Shown here: positions 12,025-22,616 of the stretch, piece by piece | Numbering within the stretch: position 1 is the stretch's first letter | Layout of the letters: the number at the start of each line of letters is the position of its first letter | Assembly: GCA_963930645.1 (NCBI GenBank) | Contig: OZ005654.1 | Span: forward strand, 271,899,282 to 271,963,281 | Source: Salticus scenicus | Taxonomy: Eukaryota > Arthropoda > Arachnida > Araneae > Salticidae | Direction: 5' to 3' | Length of the DNA: 64,000 nucleotides | Position numbers and translations under genes: made by a program | The notes under the pieces: generated by a model | Databases searched by the model: none | What the model was told of the DNA's origin: nothing | The model's input: the letters and a program-made list of their open reading frames with translations, nothing else

Positions 12025-12170
12025 TGGGAATGTCCAAGAGTAGCTCAATGGTACAGCATTTGAACATTTAGGAGAATGTTCCAGGTTCAGATCTTGAATG
12101 GGATATTTTTCGCTCTGAATAAAATTATTGAGCTTTCAATTCTAAAATTTATTAATTAATCAAGTTAAAG
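12025..12170 (+). mobile_element. tRNA-derived SINE, copy 3
   Basis: A-box-like GTAGCTCAATGGTACAGCA, B-box-like AGGTTCAGATCTTG, and a tail CGCTCTGAATAAAATTATT matching copy 2. It sits about 140 bp downstream of copy 2 in the same orientation. Confidence 0.7.
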
Positions 12171-13193
12171 TAAATCATCTAATTCTTACTATTAATTTTA
12201 GTTATAATATACCATTTTTTTATTTTATTTTTATTTTTTTTTTTATGAGTTATATTTACTTTGCTTATTTGTATAAATAATACAAGATAATAAATTAATT
12301 TAATAAGAAAATATGTTAATTTATTTAAAAAATATTTAAATATAAAGCTTACAAATACATACATTTCAAAATCCGTTGATTGAAATACATACACTTGTGC
12401 ACGTTTACATAACAAAATATAGCAAAACAACAAATTATGTTTGATTATCACAAAATTTTATTTTAAACATTTTGACAAAATTATTATAATTAAAGTTTGA
12501 TTTAATATTTCTTCATTTGGGGGTGAGTGGTGGGGGGGTACATAAAAAAAATCTCTCTAAATTATTATTTTTTTTTTTTTTTTAATTCCAAGGGCTAGCA
12601 AAGATTGATTTTGAAAATAATACCGACATTCTCAGTAGCTCATTTTCATGAGAAGAATTCAGTTCTCTTTTATTGCCTGAATTCTGTTGTAGGCTAGAGG
12701 AGAAATCTTAAAAATAGGCTTAAATTCTCAAAATATACAGGTTAATAATAAAAGCAAAGTTGAGGTTGAGTCATGAAGGTAATATATACATACAAAAAAA
12801 GAAAAGGGATTAACATAAGAATCAACAACAATTCAAGAGAGTATGAGCTTTTGTAGCAAGAAGCCTGTATCTCAGTAGTCTACTAAGATCAATAAGTGTT
12901 TTGGGAAGAATTTTTTTCAAGGTAGAAGAAAAGCATAACTTAACGAACTGCAATAGCACTTTTTTAAATAAACATAGTTGTATTTAAAAAACATAAAAAT
13001 TCAAAAACAAAAATACATTACTCTGAGTCATTATTTGAAGTTATTTTTTAAAACAAATTCTTAAAGCAAAATTCTGATATCCAAAAGCAAGACTAAAAAT
13101 TACTGTACAGAAATGTAGAAAAATACAACAGAGAAACTATTTCTGCTACAATTTCTTAATTTGAAAAACTAAAATGTACTATTAAACACGGCT

Positions 13194-13232
<39 letters not shown>

Positions 13233-13438
13233 TATAAATAGCTTTAAAAAAATTTTTAGAAGTCACTGAATAAAACTTAGCATAAAATAAAATTCACATT
13301 TTGAGCAAGTAAATGTGTAATTAAGGGGGGGGGGGGAAATCATTGAAATATATCAAAATTAATTTTTTATTAATTATTTTACTTTTTTTTTTTTTTTTTT
13401 TAAGAATCAGTTGAAAACTGATATAAATATATACATAT
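12171..13438. other. AT-rich stretch with microsatellites
   Basis: Holds poly-T tracts, a G-run at about 13325-13336 and a (TA)n tract at 13196-13226. No gene or transposon end recognised. Confidence 0.5.
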
Positions 13439-13439
13439 A

Positions 13440-13631
13440 CAGTGGAGCACCTTTTATACGTTTCTCGTTTATACGTTTTTCTCATTTATACGTTTTTCGA
13501 CTTCGGTCCCAAATCATTCCATTGAATTCTAATGTTAAAATATTTCGTTTATACGACACAAGTAAATTCTTAATTTCACTTATACGTTTTTTTTCCCCCT
13601 TGTAGAATCCCAAGTTTAAGTTTCATTCCAG

Positions 13632-13669
<38 letters not shown>

Positions 13670-14346
13670 TGAATGCTCTTATGTTTTATTCTTTTTTTTT
13701 TTTTTTCGATTATTTTTTCTTAGAACTATGGTAACAAAGTGCGGCTATAGAACAAAGTGCGACTTGCATCGATAACCTGGAGGGAAGGGGGGTTAGAGAA
13801 ATTTTTAGAGATAAGCCAAGTAGCCAGTGACCATGTGAAGACCTCCCACTTTCTCTTTTAATTGATTCCAGGAATGGGGTATAAAAGGAAAAAAAAAACC
13901 CACAATTTTATAGGCATTATGTAAACTTGAAGATTTATTACTCACTTCCGTTGGGCAACTTGAAAGATTTCTTATCGTGTTTATTTGACATTACAGTTGG
14001 AGAAACATTTGTTTTTTCTTTCCTTCCTTTTAATCGTTTGCAAAAATGTCATCTTCGTTGTGAACAAAAGGTTAAAATCGAAATCTTGAAAAAAATTTCT
14101 GAATTTCTATATTTTTAATTATTATTTAATTTTTATTTAACCTTTTAAAAATATTTTAAATATAATTAAAATATATCTTATTCGAATAAATGTAAAGGAA
14201 ATCATGAAAATTGAGCAGACTTTTATTATTAATATGATTACTTTATTGTGTATTATTGTTAAAAAGAATTTTCAGTTGTACGTTTTTTTCAGTTATACGT
14301 TTTTTAGGAACGGTCCCTTGAAAAACGTATAAACGGTGCTCCACTG
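13440..14346. mobile_element. pogo/Tigger-like non-autonomous element
   Basis: A 907-bp element with termini CAGTGGAGCACC and GGTGCTCCACTG, flanked by TA on both sides (13438-13439, 14347-14348). The ends carry repeats of TTTATACGTTTTT (three or more at the left, two at the right), probably subterminal binding sites for the transposase. CAGT starts with TA targets fit the pogo/Tigger branch of Tc1/mariner. The interior 63-residue frame is not recognisable as transposase, so I treat the element as non-autonomous. Confidence 0.8.
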
Positions 14347-14525
14347 TATATGTTTTGTAGGCTGTTAATTAATAAATTTGGTTTCAGTAAATATGTGTAT
14401 TTCATTCCCTGATAAATTTTTTTCACCTTTCTGAACTTCTCCTACATAATTTTTTTTTCATTCTTATTGGTCTTTATGGTTTCAGTGATATTGTATCTGT
14501 TGCTTGGCTTTTACAATGCTTAATA
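14347..14525. repeat. Dispersed repeat, inverted partner at 16085
   Basis: The text from TTTTGTAGGCTGTTAATTAA to GATACTGTATCTG-like sequence near 14500 is matched in reverse complement at 16085-16225. Shared phrases include CCAAGCAACAGATACAA, ATCACTGAAAC and GAAATACAC (as read at the 16 kb copy). The pogo-like element at 13440 lies directly against this copy. Confidence 0.65.
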
Positions 14526-15524
14526 AATCATTATTATATATATATATATATTAGTAAAGTAATACTGCTGTATATAAATACATTTTTGCATACAACAATA
14601 TACGCCCACTGTTATGCATTCATATTTTAATAAATTTTGCTTTTCTTATCTTTTTTATTAGGACTTACACTTCTTTCAAAGTATTAGCCCCAATAAGGAG
14701 AATCCTATGATATAGATATATATAAGAATACATATATATAAATCTTATACATATATATATATATATTTAGTAGCCTTTTAAAAAGGATTATACACATTTT
14801 TATTAAATTGTTTTTCTAAAAGCATCTTTTCTGAACAAATAGCAAATACAAATGCTTATAAATATTTGAAAAATACATTAAAACATAATACTGTAAACAA
14901 AAATGAAAAAGGCATCCATTATACAACTTGCATATACAGAAATGCCAGAAAACACCAATGATTGATGAAACCTCCTTTTGTAAATGCACTGATATAAAAG
15001 TATACATAAGAACAGGCAATCAAAGACAGAGAAATCTGAAAGAAAAATATAATTATGTTCAGTTACAAAGAACTTTATCTCTGATATGTTTTATATTGTT
15101 AGAAAACAAAGTATACAATTTAAAAAGCTATATGTTCTTGTGTCATATGGAAGGTATTAAAAAAAAATGTTACAGCATGAAAAACAAAATAAAAATAATA
15201 ATAAAAAACTCTACTTATAAATCTTTCATCCATTCACATTTTTCTTCTTAACATATAATTTTGTAGAAACATAAAAAGTACTTTTTTAAATTTATAAAAT
15301 ATCTATTTTATTTGCAGTGAAAATAAATGATAAATATCCCCTCTTCACATGTTTCATGAAAATACTTAACAAATTTAATGCCTTTCGAGATTTACGTACA
15401 ACAAAGTTGCAGTACTCTGTGATTTATTTATTCCTTTTTGGTTTTCATGTACACAAAAAATACATATGTGCATAATAGAGTTTGCTAAATTACAGATGAA
15501 ATTTCAATTTTATACACAGTAATG

Positions 15525-17186
15525 CAGGGCCAGATTAAGGCATAGGGCACTAGCCCAGGGCCTCAAATAAATGTAAAATATGTCAACAAAAATTTATGTA
15601 ATATGTTTTAGTGCAAATTTACCAAATTAAGTCCAAATTTATGATATTTACTACTTTTGTTACCTCCGTTTCACAGCAGGCAAAATAAAGAATTTATAAT
15701 TTCCACAAGTATATTACTTTAATTATATTATAATACTAGCAAACCCATGCAAAATATTCACATTTTATTTCTTTTCTTATTTACCTTTAAAATTTGAAAC
15801 TCATAAATGTTACACCAATTTCACCACCTAATTAAAATCTTAATTTACCACAAGCCAAATTATTAATAAAACCAAATTAATATTGTACCATAGTGAAACC
15901 AAAATCATTCAAAAAAAGGTTTCCAAATAAAATTCATGGTTCACAACCCAATTTTCATACATCCACAGGCAGTACAATTTTAATATAGGACTCCCACGAT
16001 GCCTTTTAAATTTTTGTTGTTGTGTTGGGAATGACTTTTTATTAATTTTGGTATATATATATAATAAAGATGATCTATTAAGCATAGTAGAAGCCAAGCA
16101 ACAGATACAAGATCACTGAAACACCAATGACCAATAAAATTTTAAAAAATTTATCAGTGGATGAAATACACTAATGTAAAGAAACCAGATCCACTAATCA
16201 ACAGCCTGCAAAACAAACGAATCAATAAAGTAAACAACAAATCTTACTCAAAACCATAAACTTATCAAAATTAATGAAAAAACAACCCAAGAAACACAAG
16301 ACAGGAAGGAAGGAGGCAAGCAGCAAGACTTGTGACTTGCCTGTGGGGTTAAACTAGTTTCATGCCGGCAACACTCACCCAGCCTGCCACGACCAAAACA
16401 GGAACCATATGGATTTAAAAAAGCAAATGAATAACAATGAAACCACGAAGCAACAATGAAATTCACCGATTGATTACACTGTGTTTAATAGTATAATTAG
16501 AATTTTAAATATAGTTGACAACTCAAAAAGGAAGAAACTGAAATTTTATTGGAAAAAGAAAGTTTGCATAGTAATACAAAATAAATGCAACAAGCTTTCT
16601 GCTTTTTTCTTTTTTTAGTCAATTTATGACACAAAAGTTCATATTCTGTACATATATCTTTAAAATATTGCTAGGTTTAAAATGACGCTTGCAAAGATTC
16701 TGAAGAAACAACTATTAAAAATACATTTTTTTCGTAAAATAATCTCATCAGACAAATATCGTCATTTTTTCTTAGTCCATTGAGCTAAGTCTGCATGCTT
16801 AAATATTGTCCATGTATAAATATTATTTTTTTTTATCCTCGCGTATCGTATCATTTCGACCAAAAATAATTGAAACTGGTCCACGTTAGAGAAATATTAT
16901 ATAGATTATTTTATACCTGTAAAACAATTAAGTAAAATATTTTATACTTGATAGTTTTGCAAGTTCTGTTTTAATATAAGAATTTAATATGCTATAGCTT
17001 TTTTCACTCTTTATAATTATGTTTACATTTGATTGTTGTTGAAGCATCTCCTAGGAGAAATTAGGTATATATATATGTATCAGAATAGATCATAACCTTG
17101 AACTTCATAAATGAGTGAAGGGGGGGGGGGGCTCAAATACAATTTGTGTCCTGGCAAGGGCCTCCAGAAAGCTTAATCAGGCTCTG
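15525..17186. mobile_element. hAT-like element, 1.66 kb, non-autonomous
   Basis: The left end reads CAGGGCCAGATTAAGGC and the right end reads GCTTAATCAGGCTCTG, an imperfect inverted pair. The 8-bp flanks are CAGTAATG on the left and TAGTAATG on the right (7 of 8 identical), the duplication length expected for hAT. The interior holds the 16085-16225 dispersed repeat and a GC-richer patch at about 16290-16400. No transposase was recognised. Confidence 0.7.
16085..16225. repeat. Dispersed repeat, inverted partner of 14347-14525
   Basis: Reverse-complement match to the sequence right of the pogo-like element. It lies inside the hAT-like element at 15525-17186, so it was either captured or inserted there. 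Confidence 0.65.
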
Positions 17187-17229
17187 TAGTAATGTGTATT
17201 TTTATTATAAGCTTTTATTTTACTTATTT

Positions 17230-17646
17230 GTTCTGTCTCTGTAAAATCTTGCAGTCAATTTTCAATCAGATTCCACTGAACCTGTTTAATTGATAACAAT
17301 ACAATATTAAAGTATTCTCAGCAGAAGCAAATTCCAGCAGCAGAAATCTGTCAAATATTGTGATTTATTTTTTTAATCACGTCCACTGAGCCCATTTTAT
17401 CCAAATTTTAGACATGAGTCAATAACATAAAAATATGTAAGTACTTTTACAATTTGATAAGGAACAAGTTCCAGGAGAGAAAAATTTATCTGCCTGTGTC
17501 AGATTTTGCTATTAATTTTCAATGAACTTCTAATGAACCATATTTACTCATACTTTAGACTTGAGCTGATGACATTTGCAAGTATTTTCAGAAATCTGTC
17601 TGACCAGGAACAAATTCCAGTATTCCTGGAATATATCTGTGTCAAA
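17230..17646. repeat. Tandem array split by PLE, left part
   Basis: Degenerate units of about 145 bp containing TGTCAAAT or TGTCAGAT, TTTTAGACATGAGT-like text and CAGGAACAA. The phrase positions are near 17347, 17496 and 17641. The same unit resumes at 20498, right of the PLE palindrome, which shows that the PLE inserted into a pre-existing array. Confidence 0.65.
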
Positions 17647-17707
17647 TAAGATAAGAAATCTTAACTAGTTTTAAATTTACCTTATACTACATCCTTTAAA
17701 ATTCTTT

Positions 17708-17752
17708 GCATATATATTTTGAGTAACATCATACTCATCTTCAGTGCCAAGT
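17708..17752 (-). ncRNA. Hammerhead-like ribozyme motif, core mutated
   Basis: Minus strand: CTGAAGA, then stem II GAGTA with partner TACTC, then CAAAA where the hammerhead core requires GAAA after the closing base of stem II, then ATATATAT. The partner arm at 20352 has the intact CGAAA, so this arm has lost the conserved G12. Predicted inactive. Confidence 0.6.
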
Positions 17753-17814
17753 GAAAATTGGTTCTTCTGAGGTGATTACTTCGTGGTGTCGTGGAAATCG
17801 TGGCCCGCTTCATT

Positions 17815-18260
17815 TCGTTTCCTTTTTCTTGAGAATCTGTTGCCACACTGCAGGAATAATGCAGTGCTCCCGGTCGTTAACAGCATAGGTGTTAGTAATT
17901 ATTCCTATGGCCTCCCGTTTTAGAATGTAGTGGTGATTATTGTACGAAGCTATTTTATCAATATTGATGGAGTTTAAATTAATGGGGTTAGTATTGTGGG
18001 TGGACAAGAAAGCTGTGGAAATTTACCATATTTTAAGTCAGCGTGGTGTTATTTTTCGATCGTTTATTCTGCGTTTTGTCATACCTATATAACATGCTTT
18101 ATTACCATTAGTGTGTTCAAAAGTTATTTTATAGATGCCTGCGGTAGATTTGTAGTTAATAATATCTTTTTCATTTTGGATGTGCTGAAAAATATTTTTA
18201 TTTGGTTTGATCGGAATATTTACGTTTAGATTTTTGGCTTCGTTTTTTATTCTGATGGTC
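17815..18260 (-). pseudogene. PLE GIY-YIG endonuclease fragment, minus arm
   Basis: The minus strand reads the PLE linker (IPIKPNKNIFQHI), then the GIY-YIG hallmark as STAGIYKI, NGNKACYIGMTKRR and further on STHNTNPINLNSINIDK. The C-terminal part reads REAIGIITN, AVNDREHCIIPAVWQQIL and KKKETK before a stop near 17812. The hallmark half and the C-terminal half are in different frames, so it is a broken gene. In intact PLEs this nuclease follows the reverse transcriptase and nicks the target DNA. Near-identical to the plus arm. Confidence 0.85.
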
Positions 18261-18269
18261 CAATCGATT

Positions 18270-18727
18270 TAACCTTAAATCGAATTAACAATGCTCAAAA
18301 ATCTAAATCCAATTTTACTACTTCCATCCCATTTTGTAACGGTGCTAGCATCAAAATAAAAAACAAAGCCAAAAATCTAAATGTAAATATTCCGATCAAA
18401 CCAAATAAAAATATTTTTCAACACATCCGAAATGAAAAAGATATTATTAATTACAAATCTACCGCAGGCATCTATAAAATAAATTTTGAACGCACTAATG
18501 GTAATAAAGCATGTTATATAGGTATGACAAAATGCAGAAAGAACACTGTGCCGATTTAAAATATGGTAAATCTTCCACAGCTTTCTCGTCCACCCACAAT
18601 ACTAACCCCATTAATTTAAACTCCATCAATATTAATAAAATAGCTCCGTACAATAATCACCACTATGCTCTAAAATGGGAGGCCATAGAAATAATTACTA
18701 ACACCCATGCTGTTAACGACCGGGAGC
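18270..18727 (+). pseudogene. PLE GIY-YIG endonuclease fragment, plus arm
   Basis: The plus strand reads FTTSIPFCNGASIKIKNK, IPIKPNKNIFQHIRNEKD, STAGIYKINFERTNGNK and ACYIGMTKCRKN before an in-frame stop. The continuation is in another frame: STAFSSTHNTNPINLN and ALKWEAIEIITN, up to AVNDRE. There a hAT-like element interrupts it, and the rest (HCIIPAVW-type text) resumes at 20232. GIY and YIG are spaced as in the PLE nuclease. The frameshift and the insertion make it non-functional. Confidence 0.85.
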
Positions 18728-20231
18728 TAAAGGGCAAAACTGGGAAAATTCATTAGTGGCCAGTGGCCGGTACTGTCAGTTTCATTAGTAGCCACTTTTT
18801 TAAGTTAGTGGCCACTTTTCACATAAGACTATATCTTTCAGACTGCAAAAAGCATTGTTACCATTTTGCGGTATAATCACCACAAGAAAAATATGAAAGT
18901 AAGAAATACATATAATAATAAAATTAACACAGGGACACTGAAATTGTAATTTGCAATTACGCTCTTTTTAAAAATCTAAATTGCACATCCTAAATTAAAA
19001 TCTGCTTAGGGCTGTAATAATAACAGCAAAAGTTTTTATCTTTCAGATAATTCAGTAGTACTTTTTTTTTTTTCAATTTATTTAAGTGAAATAAGCTGTT
19101 ACCATTCACAGTCATATAGATATTTTCTAGTAAATGAATCAGCTGATTCACCATCATCACAACCTTTTACATGGTCATGTGTAAATACAGTTAGCAGTTT
19201 TATTATTGTTTTTTATTTCTAAAAACACACTTTTTTAAATAATTTTATTTCAATAGAGTTAAAATATTTCCTCTTAAAAAGTATAGATATGGAAACTTAG
19301 CTGCTTCATTAAAAGTAATTTACTTAGCTGCCAAATTTGTAGCTTTAAAAATACGGAGATTTCTACTTTAAAATGGAAAGGAAAAAGGAAGATTTCTATT
19401 CAAAAGAAAGCAAATACAAAAATTTTTGAAAAATACACATTTAAGCCAAATCAAATTTTGATACACACATTTGTGAAATATCTTTAATGGGTTAAATATA
19501 CACTAAATAACTATGGAGATAATAATGGAAAAAGATTGTGCTTTGCAGATCATTAACTGCTAGTTGAAATGGAGCTCACATGTGTGTGTGTGTGGGGGGG
19601 GGGGGGTATACATCTATATACTTCTTTATAGGTTCTAGAATCTAATCAAGAAAGTTTAAAATGAATATTTACATTTATGTTATGGATGGAGAAAGATTGT
19701 AAATCACAAGGCTTCAGTGGAGCATGTGATTGCCAATCGTTGGAGGGTAGGAAAAGGGGGGGGGATTACAAGAATTATGACTAAGAGATATTAAACAATT
19801 CTACTTCTTTACAGATTCTAGAATCTAATAAAGAAAGTTTAAAATAAATATTTATATTTTTGCAGCAAATGGAGAACGACTAGAAATTATAAAGCTTTCT
19901 ATAAGCTGTGTGATCACAGATCGTTAGGGGGAGGGAAAGGGGGGGGGGGTCCAAAAAATTATATGAGTGAGATATATTAAACAATTCTACTTCTTTATAG
20001 GTTGTAGAATATAATAAAGCAAGTTTAAAATGAACATTGACATTTATGCCATAGATGGAAAAAGATTGGAAATCACAAGGCTTCGATTGCCTATCGGCGC
20101 TCGATTTTTAGAATCTTTTAATGATCACAAAAAGTGGCGACTTTAGTGGCGATCGATGCATAATTTTTAATCGCCATCTTTTTTTATTTAGTCGCCATGT
20201 GGCCGGTGGCGACCGTTAATTTTGCCCTTTA
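18728..20231. mobile_element. hAT-like element inserted in PLE
   Basis: A 1504-bp element with perfect 12-bp inverted termini TAAAGGGCAAAA and TTTTGCCCTTTA and the 8-bp target duplication CCGGGAGC (18720-18727, 20232-20239). The subterminal regions are rich in AGTGGCCA-type words at the left and GTGGCGA-type words at the right. The right third holds three roughly 185-bp tandem units with the phrase CTTCTTTATAGG or CTTCTTTACAG (about 19619, 19803, 19989), each followed by a G-run. A second, shorter copy in reverse orientation is at 62863-63956. Confidence 0.9.
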
Positions 20232-20351
20232 CCGGGAGCACTGCATTATTCCTGCAGTGTGGCATCAGATTCTCAAGAAAAAGAAACGAAATGAAGCGAG
20301 CCACGATTTCCACAACACCACGAAGTAATCACCTCAGAAGAACCAATTTTT

Positions 20352-20396
20352 ACTTGGCACTGAAGATGAGTACGATGTTACTCGAAATATATATGC
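20352..20396 (+). ncRNA. Hammerhead-like ribozyme motif in PLE arm
   Basis: CTGAAGA (20360-20366), stem II GAGTA/TACTC around a short loop, CGAAA ending at 20387, then a self-complementary ATATATAT and GC. All invariant hammerhead core positions (CUGANGA and GAAA) are present; U7 is A, a position known to tolerate change. PLEs are known to carry hammerhead motifs in their terminal pseudo-LTRs. Activity not tested. Confidence 0.65.
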
Positions 20397-20497
20397 AAAG
20401 AATTTTAAAGGATGTAGTATAAGGTAAATTTAAAACTAGTTAAGATTATATATAATCCTTTTCTTAAATATTATAATTAAGATAAGAAAGATATGTC

Positions 20498-20660
20498 TGT
20501 GTCAAATCTTGTGATACATTTTTACTGCATTTCTACTGAGGCAATTTTATTTAAATTTTAGACATGAGTTCTTTATTAATGACAATACATTACACAAGTA
20601 ATTTTAGAGTGTTATCTCATGAGGGACAGATTCAAGGACTAAAATCTGTTTGTTCAAAGT
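20498..20660. repeat. Tandem array split by PLE, right part
   Basis: Resumes the unit of 17230-17646 (TGTCAAATCTTGTGA, TTTTAGACATGAGT). It starts immediately after the right target duplication of the PLE. Confidence 0.6.
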
Positions 20661-22500
20661 TTGCAATTACATTTTAATCCTCTAGTTTTTTTCATACATT
20701 ATAGAGTAAAAGTGTGTTTTTAATCTCTTTTAAATTTATGTAGAATTAATGTTATACTTTGTTGGTGTTATGCTTTATTTTTTTATATTTATACTACAAA
20801 ATTAAAAGCATAAAAATACATTTTTACTTCCTCTTACCCATATAATGGCAGAAAAAATATTGTTTGGGGTCAAATTTTTCAATCTGAGTGTTTGCTGTGT
20901 ATACACATAGGTCTCCTAAATCCAAAAATCAGTTTTTGTGTTATTGGTCTGTGTGACTGTTATCAGCTTAGATAAAGAACAAATATCAGCAGGCAGTCTG
21001 AACTCCGTATATTAAATCTGTATCACATGAGTATATTATTTGAAACTTTTTATTAAAACTGGGCAAATGGTTCATGGACAGAAACATTCAGGAAAATTAA
21101 ATGCATTAGGTGTAAGGATGAAATTTCCAGTAGGTACAGTTTAACACATTTAGACTGCACTGAAGAAAATGAAATGACCACATTTTTTTGCAGGCATAAA
21201 AACATGATTTGTTTAGGGTACAGTATGAAAATCATTCTTTATTCGTTTACACCACAAAAAAATTCTGATATATTACAGCTATATTTGGAAATTGTTGGAA
21301 GTGCTTTTCAAGTTGTGTTATTAATTTTCATATTGTGCTAAATTTAAATACACTGCGTTGTGTGTATGTAATTTATTGACAATATGCAATGCAAGGTTAC
21401 TCAAAATTAAGCAAACCGATAAAAAGCAAAACACGTGAAAGATGAGTCATCAGATCACATACTAAAAATGCAGCAGTTAATTTTTTTTTTTTTTTTTTTG
21501 TTGTTGTTGTTGTTTTAACATATTTTTAAACTTTTGTTCTGATTTATTACATTTGGTAGATACTACTTCAAAATTTAACAAATGATGTTTCACAGGAAAT
21601 TTTTAACATGGCAGTATAGGACAAAATTTCGTATAAATGTACATAATGAGAGTTATTCTTAACCTGTGATTGTAAAATTAATATGAATTATTGATAATAG
21701 TAGTAGTTAATTAGGAAAAAAAAAATTGTGCATGTGGGGGCATCGCTTCCCCCCCCCCTTTCAAGATGGGTACCTTTCGAAAAGTCTCGTCAATACCTTC
21801 AAAACAAATGGTTGAACTATAAATATGTGGGTCATTCTCTGAAAAGTGGGCTTTTTTTTTAAAAAAAAGTTAGCTCAAACAAAATTACTCCAATATATAT
21901 TTTTTTTAATTTTGTGCATACACACGTTAATAAAAATACATACACAGTTAATAAAAAATAATATTAACCAAGCTGTATCTGATAATTTTTGAAATAGTAA
22001 TTATTTTTATTAATTAGAAAAATGAGGGAATGATTGTGAGGGAATGACACATTTCTTCTAGAAACTACTTTAAAAAATATTATTAAATTTAGCTATATTT
22101 TCAAACACTAAATATTTATTAAAACATACTTTTATTAATATAAAAAAGCAAATTTGATTTCTTTTAGTTAACTTTATAATGCATGAGGGAATGACATATA
22201 ATAAAAATACTGTATTTCAATCTAACATTTGAGAGCCATATGCTATTCATTGTAAAATGTTTCCAACAGAACACAAAATGGTTTCTTTACTTTGCTTCTA
22301 TATAAATTAAGTTTGACTTATATAAAGTACGTGCTGCCATTAATGGAGTAAGTAGGGGTATAATTACAGTTTGATGAGGGAATGATATTTATTACCAGGG
22401 ACAACAATAATAAGTAAATAATAACAGGAGACTTGGCGTTGGAATATTAAAACTCGAATAAACGACTATGTCAGAAACACCAAAGAAAAATATTGGAATT

Positions 22501-22545
22501 GCATACAGCTGTTTCGGCAGCTTTAAGCGTGCCGTCTTCAGTGCA
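22501..22545 (-). ncRNA. Hammerhead-like motif, left arm
   Basis: Minus strand: CTGAAGA, stem II CGGC with partner GCTG, CGAAAC, then the self-complementary ACAGCTGT and ATGC. Core positions are intact. Confidence 0.6.
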
Positions 22546-22570
22546 AAAAGGATGATGCAAAAAGGATCCT

Positions 22571-22616
22571 TTTTGCACTGAAGGCGGCACGCTTAAAGCT
22601 GCCGAAACAGCTGTAT
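22571..22616 (+). ncRNA. Hammerhead-like motif, right arm, A9 changed
   Basis: Plus strand: CTGAAGG (22578-22584), stem II GGCGGC with GCTGCC, CGAAAC, then ACAGCTGTATGC. The invariant A9 is G in this arm, which should weaken or abolish cleavage; the left arm keeps it. Confidence 0.55.

Larger units (their letters stand above)
17659..20477. mobile_element. Palindromic Penelope-like element with GIY-YIG arms
   Basis: Two copies of one sequence lie head to head: a minus copy at about 17659-18260 and a plus copy from about 18270 to 20477, the latter split by a hAT-like insertion (18728-20231). The whole is flanked by the 12-bp direct repeat TAAGATAAGAAA (17647-17658 and 20478-20489), so it inserted as one unit. 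Both arms encode the linker and GIY-YIG endonuclease region of Penelope-like retroelements. Both also contain a hammerhead-like motif downstream of the coding part. No reverse transcriptase domain is present, so both arms are 5' truncated. Confidence 0.85.

Noticed and set aside
11641..12170. Functional tRNA genes
   Set aside because: A and B boxes are present, but no acceptor stem or clean cloverleaf can be formed and the copies share a SINE tail.
16248..16466. 72-residue minus-strand frame in a GC-richer patch
   Set aside because: Cys/Ser-rich with no recognisable domain; lies inside a hAT-like element and has no splice or start context.
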